Positions 33,940 to 42,950 of a DNA stretch of 64,000 bases are shown here, in pieces. Both the position numbers and the translations under genes were made by a program. The first letter of the stretch is position 1. Every line of letters begins with the position of its first letter. The notes below the pieces were generated by a model that had not been told where the DNA came from, made no database searches, and saw only the letters and a program-made list of their open reading frames with translations. This stretch comes from Flavobacterium piscis (GTDB lineage Bacteria; Bacteroidota; Bacteroidia; Flavobacteriales; Flavobacteriaceae), in assembly GCF_001686925.1 (NCBI RefSeq), contig NZ_LVEN01000042.1, positions 248,001 to 312,000 on the forward strand. Direction: 5' to 3'.

Positions 33940-36448
33940 TGGTTTCTTCAGGCTTGTTTTCGTCAATAACTAATACTTTGATTTTTTGATATACAAAAGA
34001 GATAATCAAAATTAAAATTCCTAAAAGGATAAAAGAGATGATTTTTCCGGTTTCAGAAATATTACTAATGTCGTATAAAAATAGTTTTAAGATCGTTAAT
34101 CCCAGTAATGATAAAGCGATTATTCGCAGGGATTTTAGTTGTTTTTTTATTCCGATAATTAAAAATACAAAAGCCAAAACTCCCCAAAGAATTGGGAATC
34201 CTGTTTTGATGATTTTAGTTCTGGCCAATGCAATATAATCTTCGGCAATAAATTCACGTAAATAAGGTAAGTTAGATTTGTAACTCGCGTACATAGGACT
34301 TGTTTGTATGTCCTGAAGAGTTACCGGAGAATTCATAAAAATGAGACCGTGAAGCATCACTTCTGAACTGGCAATATAAATAATGAAAAATGCCGCAATC
34401 CACATGAAGTATCGGCTTTTAAGAAAAGTGAAGTCTACTTTTTTATAAATCTGAAACAATTGATAGCCAAAATATATCGTGATAATCAATGAAATATAAT
34501 GCAGGTAAAAAGCAATTGCTCTTCCGCTTCCTGAACTAATAATGTCTTTATGCTCAAAAAAAGGATAGTTAGAGAACCAAAAGGCAAACAAGACAATATT
34601 ACCAATCGCAAGTAATAAAGCACCCTGATATCCGGTTTCTGTTTTTCTTTTTATCAGATAAGAAGAAAACAAAGCCGAGAATAACAAATGATATAAAATA
34701 GGTAATGCTATCGAACTGTAAATGCTGTCGATATAGTGATTCGATTGGTAAATAACTTCGAATAAACCTGTGAAATAACCAATTACAAAACCTGTTTCTA
34801 AAACGATTCTTTTGTATTTTTCAGGATTAAAGTTGAAGCCGAAAATAGTTGAATTTTCGGTTTCATTTTTTAATAAATACCAAATTGCAAATAAAGAACC
34901 GGCAGCAAAAATACCTGTTATAAATATTGGATTAATAATAATATTTAATGGTAAAGTGCCATTGTAATATTTGTTCCAGTCCATGATCAGGCTGAAAATC
35001 ATTAAAAGATGAACTATTATAGAGCCAAATCGATAGCTTGTAATTTTAGATTTTTGAGATAACCATAACAATAAAACGGCTTCTGCTGCCCAAAATAAGG
35101 TAATATAATTGCCCTCGAACTGAATAGGAATTGCTAATGTTATAAAAGTCAGCGTTAAACCAATAAGTAAATAAGCTGCTTTCTGGTCGAGATCGAATTT
35201 TTTGTATAAAATCCAGGCGTAAATTAAATTGAGCAAGGCAAGAATAGTGGTAAATAGACCTTTTAATTCCGGATGATAATTGTTTAAAATCGCCATTCCG
35301 GCAGCATAAAACAAAAAAGTGTTGCTGGCCAAAATAGTGAGTTGGGTTTTAGAAAATTCTCCTTTAGACCGAATGTTATTTACAAGGTTCATTAATATAA
35401 AAATGAAATAGAAAATAAATCCAAATACTAATCCTCCAAGGTAATGCGGTTTGTTCGAGCTTAAATCTTTAGTTAGCCATGCGAAATATAATAAGACCGT
35501 AAAGATATAGGCAAGTATATTAACCAGATTCCATTTTTTATAATAGGCTATGGCTAAAATCCCAATATTTAGAATAATAATGTAACTAAAAAGAACTACA
35601 TAATTTCCTTCGCCGGTGCTTACCATAAACGGAACCGCAAATCCGCCTATTAGCGAAAGCACAGCTAACTCAATTCTATCATAGGATAATGATATTAAAG
35701 CACTAAAAGCTGTAATGATCACCATGATACTAAAGGCTACCGTTTGATTGAATAAATGATAATCGTGAAAAGCAATTCCTATTGTAAAATAAAAAATCGC
35801 AATTGCCCCGGCAACAATAACCGAACTAAAGGCGGCATAGTTTTTACGCAGTTTATGCGCAATTCCCATAACTAGTGCACCACATAATACGCCAATTCCA
35901 ACTCTTGCCGGTTCGTTGATCCAGTCTTTGTCTATGGCATATTTTACAAAATAGCTAATTCCTAATACCAGAATTAAAACTCCAATTTTGTTGATCAGGT
36001 TTTCACCAATGAATTTCTCTAAATCCGGATTTTTCTCCTTGAAGTTTTCCCAGAATGATTTTTGTGGTTCAACAGGAACAATTGGTCTTTGAACTGGTTT
36101 TGGTTCCAGAGGTCTAGATTCAATTGGTTTAGGTGTATTATCAATAGTAGAAGATAAAGCTATTTTTTCTAATTGCTCATCTGAGATTTTTTCTTTGATT
36201 GCTTCTGGTTGCGTAGGTTCAAAAATAGCCTTGTTAGATTGTTCAGGCTCAATCTTAAATTCTTCTTTTTTTACAACAGGAATTGGTCCGGTAGGAATAA
36301 TTTCAGTAGGTTTTTCAACTGTTTTTAAAAGATCAATCTTTTTGTTAAGTTTCTGAATGTCGTTTTCGAGGTGATTAAAACGACCTTTGATGATATTAAA
36401 TATATAGATTAAGAAACAAAATAACGCAACTAAAAGAAAACTTTCCAT
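33926..36448 (-). CDS. DUF2339 domain-containing polytopic membrane protein
   Basis: An 840-residue membrane protein. A short N-terminal helix and coiled coil (about 5-45) lead to a Pro/Glu-rich linker (about 45-125), the signature WENFKEKNPDLEKFIGENLINKIGVLILVLGISYFVKYAIDKDWI, and then about 20 hydrophobic helices to the end. The core (for example GVGILCGALVMGIAHKLR and LFWAAEAVLLLWLSQKS) is DUF2339. No catalytic motif is visible. It is translationally coupled to the DUF3999-like gene. Its function is unknown; its many helices without charged channels suggest a scaffold or transporter role, which is inference. Confidence 0.9.
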   Translation of the reverse strand: MESFLLVALFCFLIYIFNIIKGRFNHLENDIQKLNKKIDLLKTVEKPTEIIPTGPIPVVKKEEFKIEPEQSNKAIFEPTQPEAIKEKISDEQLEKIALSSTIDNTPKPIESRPLEPKPVQRPIVPVEPQKSFWENFKEKNPDLEKFIGENLINKIGVLILVLGISYFVKYAIDKDWINEPARVGIGVLCGALVMGIAHKLRKNYAAFSSVIVAGAIAIFYFTIGIAFHDYHLFNQTVAFSIMVIITAFSALISLSYDRIELAVLSLIGGFAVPFMVSTGEGNYVVLFSYIIILNIGILAIAYYKKWNLVNILAYIFTVLLYFAWLTKDLSSNKPHYLGGLVFGFIFYFIFILMNLVNNIRSKGEFSKTQLTILASNTFLFYAAGMAILNNYHPELKGLFTTILALLNLIYAWILYKKFDLDQKAAYLLIGLTLTFITLAIPIQFEGNYITLFWAAEAVLLLWLSQKSKITSYRFGSIIVHLLMIFSLIMDWNKYYNGTLPLNIIINPIFITGIFAAGSLFAIWYLLKNETENSTIFGFNFNPEKYKRIVLETGFVIGYFTGLFEVIYQSNHYIDSIYSSIALPILYHLLFSALFSSYLIKRKTETGYQGALLLAIGNIVLFAFWFSNYPFFEHKDIISSGSGRAIAFYLHYISLIITIYFGYQLFQIYKKVDFTFLKSRYFMWIAAFFIIYIASSEVMLHGLIFMNSPVTLQDIQTSPMYASYKSNLPYLREFIAEDYIALARTKIIKTGFPILWGVLAFVFLIIGIKKQLKSLRIIALSLLGLTILKLFLYDISNISETGKIISFILLGILILIISFVYQKIKVLVIDENKPEETNETK

Positions 36449-36760
36449 AAAGAACTAAGTATAATGTTATGATTGGTAAATATAATAACATTTTAATACG
36501 AAGGGGATTTTTTTAGTTCTTTTCGTGTTAAATGAAGTATTTGTTTTTTTCTATAGAATTAGCTTGATCTAAAACTCTCTATTTGTAATTACAAGTCTGT
36601 TATTTACTCAGTCTTTACTTTTAGCATTGCTATTAAAAGGAAAATTAAGCCTTTGTATAGTTTTTGATGAGAAAATTGGGACCAAATACGGACATATAGT
36701 TTAAAGATTATGACTATTTTTCGAATCCTTAAAAACTATATTAAACCCAAAAAGATTATT
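36449..36760. promoter_or_regulatory. 312-bp divergent intergenic region with a small palindrome
   Basis: Between the DUF2339 gene and the beta-helix gene. It contains a perfect 12-bp palindrome, TTGTAATTACAA, at 36583-36594, a possible regulator site for the beta-helix gene. No clean TAnnTTTG box was found and no gene is visible. Confidence 0.35.
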
Positions 36761-38929
36761 ATGATTAAAAAGTTAATCTCAGTATTTGCTGCATTTACAG
36801 TCATGCTGATGCTATGCAGTTTTGTAACGCTAAATTTATCTGATGAAAAAAATCAGGAGAATAAGATAGAAGGCAAGATTGTTTACAACAAAAAGAAACA
36901 TAGTATAACCTTATCATGGCCGGCATTTGGTTCTACAGGAAATTATGTAATTACAAGAGGAGGAAGTCGTTTGGCTTCAGAGTTTGTTGCTGTTGGTTCG
37001 ACTACGAAATTGACATTTACAGATAATAAGCCAAATAAAGATAAATACGAGAACTATTATAAAATTACCCGTAATGCTATAACTATAATGGTTTCGATAG
37101 AGAACCAGATTTTTGGCAGTAATATGTATTTCTACGATCGAAAATATGAAAAAGCTGAAACTGCGCGAAATGATATTAATTCGCAGTTTAGTGCTATTGG
37201 CCTGGGCGGATCAAATGGCGAATGGACTACAAAACGTCAGGCCTATTATTTTAAAGCAAATATTGAGGGACAAACTTACGATTCGGGCGGATCTGGTTCT
37301 GCATCATCGGCAACAGCAAATTCAATAGAATTAGGATTTTATTCTCATATAGGAGGTTTAGGCAAGTTACCATCAGCCGTTAAACTAGGTTCGATATTCA
37401 CCAGACCTCATCTTTCTGGTGGAGCAAATGCTACGTGTACATTTTGGCGTTCTGTAGAAAATGTAGCAATAATCCGGGATTTTGGATGGACAGTTTCTCA
37501 ATCCACCAGTGCAAGAAGAATGCTGATTGAAAGTACTTCGAAATACATTTCAGATATTGGAGACACTAACTTTTGGGGAAGCGGTGGTTTTATTGCCGAC
37601 ACACATTATACATCGTCCAGGCCAAACTGGGGCGGACAACAACAATGGTACACCAGAAATACTGTTTTTCCTTCAGGTTCCGGCGCAATGGGCGGTTCGT
37701 ATAATATGGTTTGGCAAGGTTGCATCAATCCTCCAAAAGCAGATGATGCCAACTCGCCAGTTCCTACTACACCTGTTATTAGAGAAAAACCTTTTCTTTT
37801 TATCGATAATGATGGCGAGTACAAAGTATTTGTTCCGGCATGGCAAAAGGACAGAGTAGGAGTTTCCTGGTCGGCAACAAATATGGGGAAAGGAAAAATT
37901 CAGGATTTGCTTACCGACTGGTATGTTGCCAAAGAAGGCGATACTGATGTTGAAATTAATAATGCGTTAAAAGTTGGCAAAAATATATTTTTTACTCCAG
38001 GTCATTACGCATTGAATGCTCCTATTCAGGTAAATAGAAAGGATGCAATACTTTTGGGCGCTGGTATAGCATCAGTAACATTAGAGCCGACCGAGAAAAA
38101 TACTTGGGGATGTATCTATGCAGATGACAAAGACGGGATTATCATTGCCGGACTTCTTATGGATTCATTTAATAGTACAACGTATCAGGTTAGAATTGGT
38201 AACGAAGGAGCAAATGCTGACCACTCTGCAGATCACATTTTACTTTCAGATATCACTTGTAGAGTAGGCGGGGTTCAGTCAAAAAATATTCAGATACATG
38301 CTTCTATGGAAATAAACAGCAACAATGTGGTGGGTGATCATTTTTGGCTGTGGCGTGCTGACCATGGTTCGCAAAAAGGTGGAAATGCACGCTGGATAAG
38401 AGACAGATGTAAAAACGGCCTTATTGTTACAGGAGATGATGTTACACTTTATGCTTTATTTGTCGAACACTTTCAGGAATATGAAGTATTATGGTTAGGA
38501 GAACGTGGCAGAACTTATTTCTTTCAAAACGAACCGCCATACGATGCTCCAAATCAGGCTAGCTGGAGCAGTCAGGGAGGTAAAGTTGATGGTTATGCAG
38601 CATTCAAAGTAGCAAATACTGTGAAAGAACATCAAAGTATAGGAATGGGATCTTATGCAGTTTTTACAGGAACAGATGGCAAAGTGAATAAGAAAAATGG
38701 TTTTGAAATACCGAATAGTCCAAATGTGAAACTCGAAAAAATGTGTATCACGCGTTTTGCCGGTCCAGGTAATATTCAAAATGTGATTAATAGTAGTGGC
38801 GGTAGTACAGCAACAGGTGTGAAACGTGTCGCCTTATATAACAATGGAGAAGGTACGCAATCGTACGACGAAGAAGTTAATTTGCCTAATAGTGAATCCT
38901 ATCCTGTCTATATTGTTATGGAAAAGTAA
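36761..38929 (+). CDS. Secreted right-handed beta-helix protein of an uncharacterised family
   Basis: From the ATG at 36761 (MIKKLISVFAAFTVMLMLCS, an obvious signal peptide; the longer in-frame start at 36710 would bury it) the protein has 722 residues. Residues about 35-110 look like an FN3-type domain (SITLSWPAFGSTGNYVITRG). The rest matches a family I recall from actinomycetes, often mislabelled as adenylyl cyclase or coagulation factor 5/8 protein: ATCTFWRSVENVAI, DFGWTVSQSTSARRM, GGQQQWYTRNT, REKPFLF, GKNIFFTPGHYAL, FWLWRADHG and TLYALFVEHFQEY. Repeated short beta strands suggest a pectate-lyase-like helix, so a glycan-active role is plausible but unproven. Confidence 0.7.
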   Translation: MIKKLISVFAAFTVMLMLCSFVTLNLSDEKNQENKIEGKIVYNKKKHSITLSWPAFGSTGNYVITRGGSRLASEFVAVGSTTKLTFTDNKPNKDKYENYYKITRNAITIMVSIENQIFGSNMYFYDRKYEKAETARNDINSQFSAIGLGGSNGEWTTKRQAYYFKANIEGQTYDSGGSGSASSATANSIELGFYSHIGGLGKLPSAVKLGSIFTRPHLSGGANATCTFWRSVENVAIIRDFGWTVSQSTSARRMLIESTSKYISDIGDTNFWGSGGFIADTHYTSSRPNWGGQQQWYTRNTVFPSGSGAMGGSYNMVWQGCINPPKADDANSPVPTTPVIREKPFLFIDNDGEYKVFVPAWQKDRVGVSWSATNMGKGKIQDLLTDWYVAKEGDTDVEINNALKVGKNIFFTPGHYALNAPIQVNRKDAILLGAGIASVTLEPTEKNTWGCIYADDKDGIIIAGLLMDSFNSTTYQVRIGNEGANADHSADHILLSDITCRVGGVQSKNIQIHASMEINSNNVVGDHFWLWRADHGSQKGGNARWIRDRCKNGLIVTGDDVTLYALFVEHFQEYEVLWLGERGRTYFFQNEPPYDAPNQASWSSQGGKVDGYAAFKVANTVKEHQSIGMGSYAVFTGTDGKVNKKNGFEIPNSPNVKLEKMCITRFAGPGNIQNVINSSGGSTATGVKRVALYNNGEGTQSYDEEVNLPNSESYPVYIVMEK

Positions 38930-38975
38930 AAAAGAAGCGGTACAATAATACTGGAAAATCTTTCAAATAAAAAAA

Positions 38976-39007
38976 TCTGAAGACTAATAGGTCTTCAGAG
39001 TTTTTTT
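38976..39007. terminator. Bidirectional intrinsic terminator
   Basis: TCTGAAGAC at 38976-38984 and GTCTTCAGA at 38991-38999 form a perfect stem with a 6-base loop, followed by a T-run on the plus strand and preceded by an A-run that serves the leftward rlpA-like gene. Confidence 0.85.
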
Positions 39008-39052
39008 ATTGTCCAAAGTAGTACATAATATTTCAATATTAAGAAGGAGGAT

Positions 39053-39457
39053 TTACTTTACCAAAATCTCGATTTTTACATTAATAGCACCACTATTTTT
39101 GTTCGAAGCAATATCCATAAAAGCTTTTTTAGAGAGATCAACTTCTCTACCTTTTCTAAAAGGTCCTCTATCTGTAACTTCTACGATAGTGGATTTTTTA
39201 TTTAATACGTTTGTTATTTTTAGTTTTGTACCAAAAGGTAGTTTTTTGTGAGCAGCAGTGAGCTTGGTGTTGTCGAGTCTTTTTCCGCTTGCTGTTTTTC
39301 TTCCGTTAAATTTATCATGATAATAAGAAGCATGCGCTTTTTCTTTATACATTTTTAAGTTCTCAATCTTGATATTCTCATCTCGGGATACAAGACTTTC
39401 TTGTGCAAAAGCTGTCAATGAGATAGAGAGAACAATATATAATAGTATTGTTTTCAT
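39053..39457 (-). CDS. RlpA-like double-psi beta-barrel protein
   Basis: From the ATG at 39457 (MKTILLYIVLSISLTAFAQ, a signal peptide) the protein has 134 residues; an ATG seven codons upstream is less likely. It is nearly all one double-psi beta-barrel of the septal ring lytic transglycosylase RlpA type: ASYYHDKFNGRKTASGKRLD, LTAAHKKLPFGTKLKITN, and VEVTDRGPFRKGREVDLSKKAF with the catalytic-type Asp in the TDRGPF motif. There is no SPOR domain, unlike Pseudomonas RlpA, so binding to denuded septal glycan is not expected. Probably periplasmic. Activity is inferred. Confidence 0.9.
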   Translation of the reverse strand: MKTILLYIVLSISLTAFAQESLVSRDENIKIENLKMYKEKAHASYYHDKFNGRKTASGKRLDNTKLTAAHKKLPFGTKLKITNVLNKKSTIVEVTDRGPFRKGREVDLSKKAFMDIASNKNSGAINVKIEILVK

Positions 39458-39641
39458 TTTTCTTGATTTTTTTTGCAAAAAAAGATTAATCTATATAATT
39501 AAGTTTATTGCAAAGGCCATATTTATAATATTAAAAGGCATATTTGTGTTTTTTTTAAATAAATAATTAACTTTAATTGACTCATTTGTTTCTAATTATA
39601 ATTTATAGTGAAATATTTTTTTTCTTATTTCTAAATTTGTT

Positions 39642-39671
39642 TTGGATAAGCCAAAAATAGTTATATATTTG
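39642..39671 (+). promoter_or_regulatory. tRNA-Pro promoter (TTG-N19-TATATTTG)
   Basis: TTG at 39642-39644 and TATATTTG at 39664-39671, spaced by 19 bp, match the Bacteroidota -33/-7 consensus. The tRNA begins 11 bp after the -7 box. Confidence 0.7.
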
Positions 39672-39681
39672 CACCCGCTTA

Positions 39682-39756
39682 CGGGGTGTAGCGTAGCCCG
39701 GTTATCGCGCCTGCTTTGGGAGCAGGAGGCCGCAGGTTCGAATCCTGCCACCCCGA
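39682..39756 (+). tRNA. tRNA-Pro (UGG anticodon)
   Basis: The acceptor stem CGGGGTG (39682-39688) pairs with CACCCCG (39749-39755), followed by discriminator A. The anticodon stem CCTGC/GCAGG encloses the loop TTTGGGA with anticodon TGG at 39717-39719. The T arm holds GGTTCGAATCC. CCA is not encoded; CTA follows. A promoter lies directly upstream. Confidence 0.97.
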
Positions 39757-39899
39757 CTAAAGTCTTTTCATTTTCTTGAAAAGGCTTTTTTTTTGCATGA
39801 AACTGAAATTTCAATCTCATTCTGGATTAATCTCAAAAACTCTGAAAAGAGAAAAAAATTACCACAGACAACACTAAGTTTTTTAAATATTCTAAATTC

Positions 39900-40016
39900 A
39901 GTAAAAACACAAAGTTCACAAAGCTTTGCGGACTTAGGTTTTGTAAACACAACTCCAATCTCCGCGAACTCCGCGAATCCCGATAGCTATCGGGATTGCG
40001 AACTCTGCGTTAAAAA
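39900..40016. repeat. Dispersed repeat, family C, with a nested 20-bp palindromic cassette
   Basis: CACAAAGTTCACAAAGCTTTGCG near 39908 and GCGAACTCTGCGTT near 39998-40011 are the family C ends in degraded form. Inside, TCCCGATAGCTATCGGGATT at 39978-39997 contains a perfect 16-bp palindrome and appears to be inserted between copies of GCGAA. The same 20-bp cassette, with one base changed, is at 51781-51800. The rest of the 445-bp gap between the tRNA and trxB shows no gene; TACTTTTG at 40166-40173 is a probable trxB -7 box. Confidence 0.65.
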
Positions 40017-40201
40017 ATAATTAGGGAGTATATAATTTAATGTTTCCCTACAATATTTGGCATTGATATGTCGCGAAGCATTTTTATTTCTACCGTATTC
40101 ACTATTGTCTATTTCAGAATAGCAAAAACTGATTAATTGAGTTCTTTATTCCAACAATAAAAACTTACTTTTGCACCATCAATTATTAATAGAATCATAT
40201 T

Positions 40202-41149
40202 ATGTCAGATACAATCGAAAAAATTAAATGCCTAATCATAGGTTCTGGTCCTGCAGGTTACACTGCTGCTATTTATGCTGCCAGAGCAAATATGAATCCA
40301 GTTTTATATCAAGGAATGCAGCCAGGAGGACAATTGACTACTACTAACGAAGTAGAAAATTTTCCGGGTTATGTTGATGGTGTTACAGGGCCGGAAATGA
40401 TGGTTCAATTACAAGAACAAGCAAAACGTTTTGGCTCGGATATCCGTGATGGATGGGCTACCAAAGTTGATTTTTCAGGAGATATTCATAAAGTATGGAT
40501 TAACGATTCAATAGAATTGCACTGTGAAACGGTTATTATTTCGACAGGTGCTTCAGCTAAATATTTAGGATTGCCATCAGAACAACATTATTTACAAATG
40601 GGTGGCGGAGTTTCTGCTTGTGCTGTTTGTGACGGATTTTTCTACCGTAATCAGGAAGTTGTAATTGTTGGAGCAGGAGATTCTGCTTGCGAAGAAGCAC
40701 ATTATTTGTCTAAACTTTGTAAAAAAGTAACCATGTTAGTAAGAAGCGAAAAATTCAGAGCTTCTAAAATCATGGAAGAACGCGTTCGCAAAACCGAAAA
40801 CATAGAAATTTTAATGAACCACGATACTCTTGAAGTATTAGGTGACGAACAAGTAGTACATGCTATAAAAGCACTGAACAAAACTACTGGGGAAGTTATC
40901 GAAATTCCTGCCACGGGATTTTTCGTTGCCATTGGTCACAAACCAAATACAGATATTTTTAAAGACTACATCACACTAGATGAAACAGGTTATATTATAA
41001 ACACTCCGGGAACTTCTAAAACTAATGTTGAAGGTGTTTTCGTAGCGGGTGATGCTGCAGATCATGTATATCGTCAGGCAATTACTGCTGCGGGTACAGG
41101 GTGTATGGCTGCATTGGATGCTGAAAGATATTTGGCGTCTAAGGAATAA
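40202..41149 (+). CDS. trxB: Thioredoxin-disulfide reductase TrxB
   Basis: A cytoplasmic FAD enzyme that reduces thioredoxin with NADPH. The 315-residue length is normal. Visible are the FAD-binding GSGPAGYTAAIYAARA at 14-29, GGQLTTTNEVENFPG, the redox-active CAVC at 140-143 in SACAVCDGFFYRN, the NADPH-binding VGAGDSACEEAHYLS, and the closing FVAGDAADHVYRQAITAAGTGCMAALDAERYL. It has its own -7 box and a strong palindromic terminator, so it is monocistronic. Confidence 0.97.
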   Translation: MSDTIEKIKCLIIGSGPAGYTAAIYAARANMNPVLYQGMQPGGQLTTTNEVENFPGYVDGVTGPEMMVQLQEQAKRFGSDIRDGWATKVDFSGDIHKVWINDSIELHCETVIISTGASAKYLGLPSEQHYLQMGGGVSACAVCDGFFYRNQEVVIVGAGDSACEEAHYLSKLCKKVTMLVRSEKFRASKIMEERVRKTENIEILMNHDTLEVLGDEQVVHAIKALNKTTGEVIEIPATGFFVAIGHKPNTDIFKDYITLDETGYIINTPGTSKTNVEGVFVAGDAADHVYRQAITAAGTGCMAALDAERYLASKE

Positions 41150-41200
41150 GTTTTCAGTCTTATTTTCAGTTTATTGAAATAGGAATAGAGCTATAAAACA

Positions 41201-41236
41201 AAAGTCCTATTCGCCGCGGCGAATAGGACTTTTTTG
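41201..41236. terminator. Bidirectional terminator formed by a perfect 16-bp palindrome
   Basis: AAAGTCCTATTCGCCG at 41201-41216 is directly followed by its reverse complement CGGCGAATAGGACTTT at 41217-41232 and then by T residues. It serves trxB and, read leftward, the GIN-domain gene ending at 41294. Confidence 0.85.
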
Positions 41237-41293
41237 TGTATTTATATTTAAGAAGTTTCAGACTGAAAACTGAAACTGAAAAACTGAGACTTT

Positions 41294-42127
41294 CTACTTT
41301 ATCTTCTTCAATAATTTTGCTTCTTCAGAAAAACGAGTCAGCGTAATGGCAGGACTTCCTAAAAGAGAAAGTTCGGCTTTATCCCCAAGGGCTATTGAGG
41401 CTGTAGTTTCAACTAAAACACTTCCTAAAGCATAGTTTTCTGCAGTAATATTAGCTTCTTTCAAAGTAAATTTGATTCCTGTAAAGATGGAATTGTTATC
41501 TAAACGAATGGTTGCTTTTTCGGCAATTCCTTCAATATTGGCAACTGATTTTTGATATAAATCACATTTGAATTTTATAGCAGATACCAATGTTTTAATC
41601 GAGGAATTTTTACTCAATTGTAAATTTGCATCTTCAGACTTTAAATTCAATTCGGTTTTTGATTTGTCATCAGCAAATAAGGTGAACTTTTTAGAATTTA
41701 CATTCAGGAATAATTTAGCATAATCAAAAGTATTAAACGTAATGTCGTCTAACTGAAGTTCCTGAATAGCATAAACGACTGCATCATTTTTTGCAATAAC
41801 ACTTTTTAGAGAACTTGTATACGTAACACGAACGATTAGTTTTTTGAAAATAGTACTTTCTTTAGAAGTGTATAAACGAAGTACTTTTTCTCTTAAATCC
41901 ATCCCGATGATATCGTGTAAATTGTCGTCGGCTTCAATTTTTATTTCATTTTTTTCTCCTCTTTCAAGATAAACTTCTAAATTATCATCGGCTTCAATAC
42001 CATCAAATTCTCCTACTTCTTTTACTGAAGTGGTTACGATTTTAGATCCTTTTATTTTTTCTCTTCTTTGAGCAAAAGTTAATGTTGTAACCAATAATAA
42101 TAGGAGTAAGGCTGTATTTTTTTTCAT
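41294..42127 (-). CDS. GIN domain (DUF2807) exported protein, second copy
   Basis: A 277-residue protein with a signal peptide (MKKNTALLLLLLVTTLTFAQ) and a GIN/DUF2807 domain: VKEVGEFDGIEADDNLEVYLERGEKNEIKIEADDNL, KVLRLYTSKES, and repeating short beta strands to the end, consistent with an auto-transporter-like or adhesin-like beta helix. The function of the family is unknown. It is related to the next gene upstream and ends the leftward padR-pspC-GIN-GIN group. A hairpin about 30-65 bp upstream and TATATTTG at its 3' edge suggest its own promoter. Confidence 0.87.
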   Translation of the reverse strand: MKKNTALLLLLLVTTLTFAQRREKIKGSKIVTTSVKEVGEFDGIEADDNLEVYLERGEKNEIKIEADDNLHDIIGMDLREKVLRLYTSKESTIFKKLIVRVTYTSSLKSVIAKNDAVVYAIQELQLDDITFNTFDYAKLFLNVNSKKFTLFADDKSKTELNLKSEDANLQLSKNSSIKTLVSAIKFKCDLYQKSVANIEGIAEKATIRLDNNSIFTGIKFTLKEANITAENYALGSVLVETTASIALGDKAELSLLGSPAITLTRFSEEAKLLKKIK

Positions 42128-42154
42128 TAATTCTAGATTTGATTTTCACAAATA

Positions 42155-42190
42155 TAAAAAAATCATCCACTTTCGATGAATGATTTTTTT
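42155..42190 (-). terminator. Hairpin between the two GIN genes
   Basis: AAAAAATCAT and ATGATTTTTT flank a 13-base loop containing a second short pair. It lies between the stop of the first GIN gene and the start of the second and could terminate most transcripts. Read leftward, TATATTTG immediately follows and fits a -7 box for the second gene. Confidence 0.6.
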
Positions 42191-42212
42191 ATATTTAACA
42201 GATAAATATCTT

Positions 42213-42947
42213 TTACCCCTGGCTAATACTTCCTCCTGAATTCGAAGTTTTCTCGATTGTTTTAGGAGTGTTGTTGTAATTAACACTTCCTCCGCTGTTT
42301 GCTTCAGCTTTCAATTTTACAATAGGATGAACATTTACACTGGCTCCGCTTGAAGCTTCGGCATGAATATCATTGGCTAATAATTCACCCGCATTTACAT
42401 TGGATCCGCTTGACGCTGAGGTATGAAATGTTAAAGCTTTTCCTTTTACACTAATAGTACTTCCGCTTCCGGAATCGGCAGAGATATTATCAGATTCTAC
42501 ATTAAGATCTATTGTTGCTGCACTTGAAGATTCTAAATCCAGATTTTCACCCTGAATTATTCCTTTGTTTGATACAGTTGAAGCACTAGAAGCTTCCAGC
42601 TTATCAATTTTAGGCATTTTTACCGTTACTTTTTTCTTTGTTATATTTCGAAAAGAATTGAATTTAGATTTAATGATCAAAGTTCCGTTTTCGACTTTTG
42701 TAATAATGTCTTTCTGAATATTATCATCTGCTTCAACAACAATTTCTGTCGCGTCAGATTGCTCAATTACCAGATCGATTGCATTGCTTACATCTATTTT
42801 TGTAAAATCTCCCTGAACAATTCTTTTTTCAGTGGTAACATTTCCACTTCCTTCAATTTTGTTTACATTAAGGTTGCATGAAGCGAACAATAATGCGGTA
42901 ATACCTGCAACAATAAATTTCGTAATATGAATGATTATTTTTATCAT
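42213..42947 (-). CDS. GIN domain (DUF2807) lipoprotein, first copy
   Basis: A 244-residue lipoprotein (signal IVAGITALLFASC, lipobox Cys at about 24) with a head GIN domain: EGSGNVTTEKRIVQGDFTKIDVSNAIDLVIEQSDATEIVVEADDNI, then serine-rich repeated strands such as LEASSASTVSNKG, LDLESSSAATIDL, HTSASSGSNVNAGEL and AEASSGASVNVHP. The repeated SSGS/SGGS strand pattern points to a right-handed beta helix. It follows the PspC gene by 3 bp. The context suggests an envelope or stress role, which is inference. Confidence 0.9.
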   Translation of the reverse strand: MIKIIIHITKFIVAGITALLFASCNLNVNKIEGSGNVTTEKRIVQGDFTKIDVSNAIDLVIEQSDATEIVVEADDNIQKDIITKVENGTLIIKSKFNSFRNITKKKVTVKMPKIDKLEASSASTVSNKGIIQGENLDLESSSAATIDLNVESDNISADSGSGSTISVKGKALTFHTSASSGSNVNAGELLANDIHAEASSGASVNVHPIVKLKAEANSGGSVNYNNTPKTIEKTSNSGGSISQG

Positions 42948-42950
42948 GGC

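Noticed and set aside
39596..39820. Leftward open frame containing VGVAGFEPAASCSQSRRDNR
   Set aside because: This is the well-known antisense translation of a tRNA gene, here of tRNA-Pro at 39682-39756, often misannotated as a protein.
39793..40020. Rightward open frame downstream of the tRNA
   Set aside because: It spans the family C repeat with its nested cassette and has no family features.
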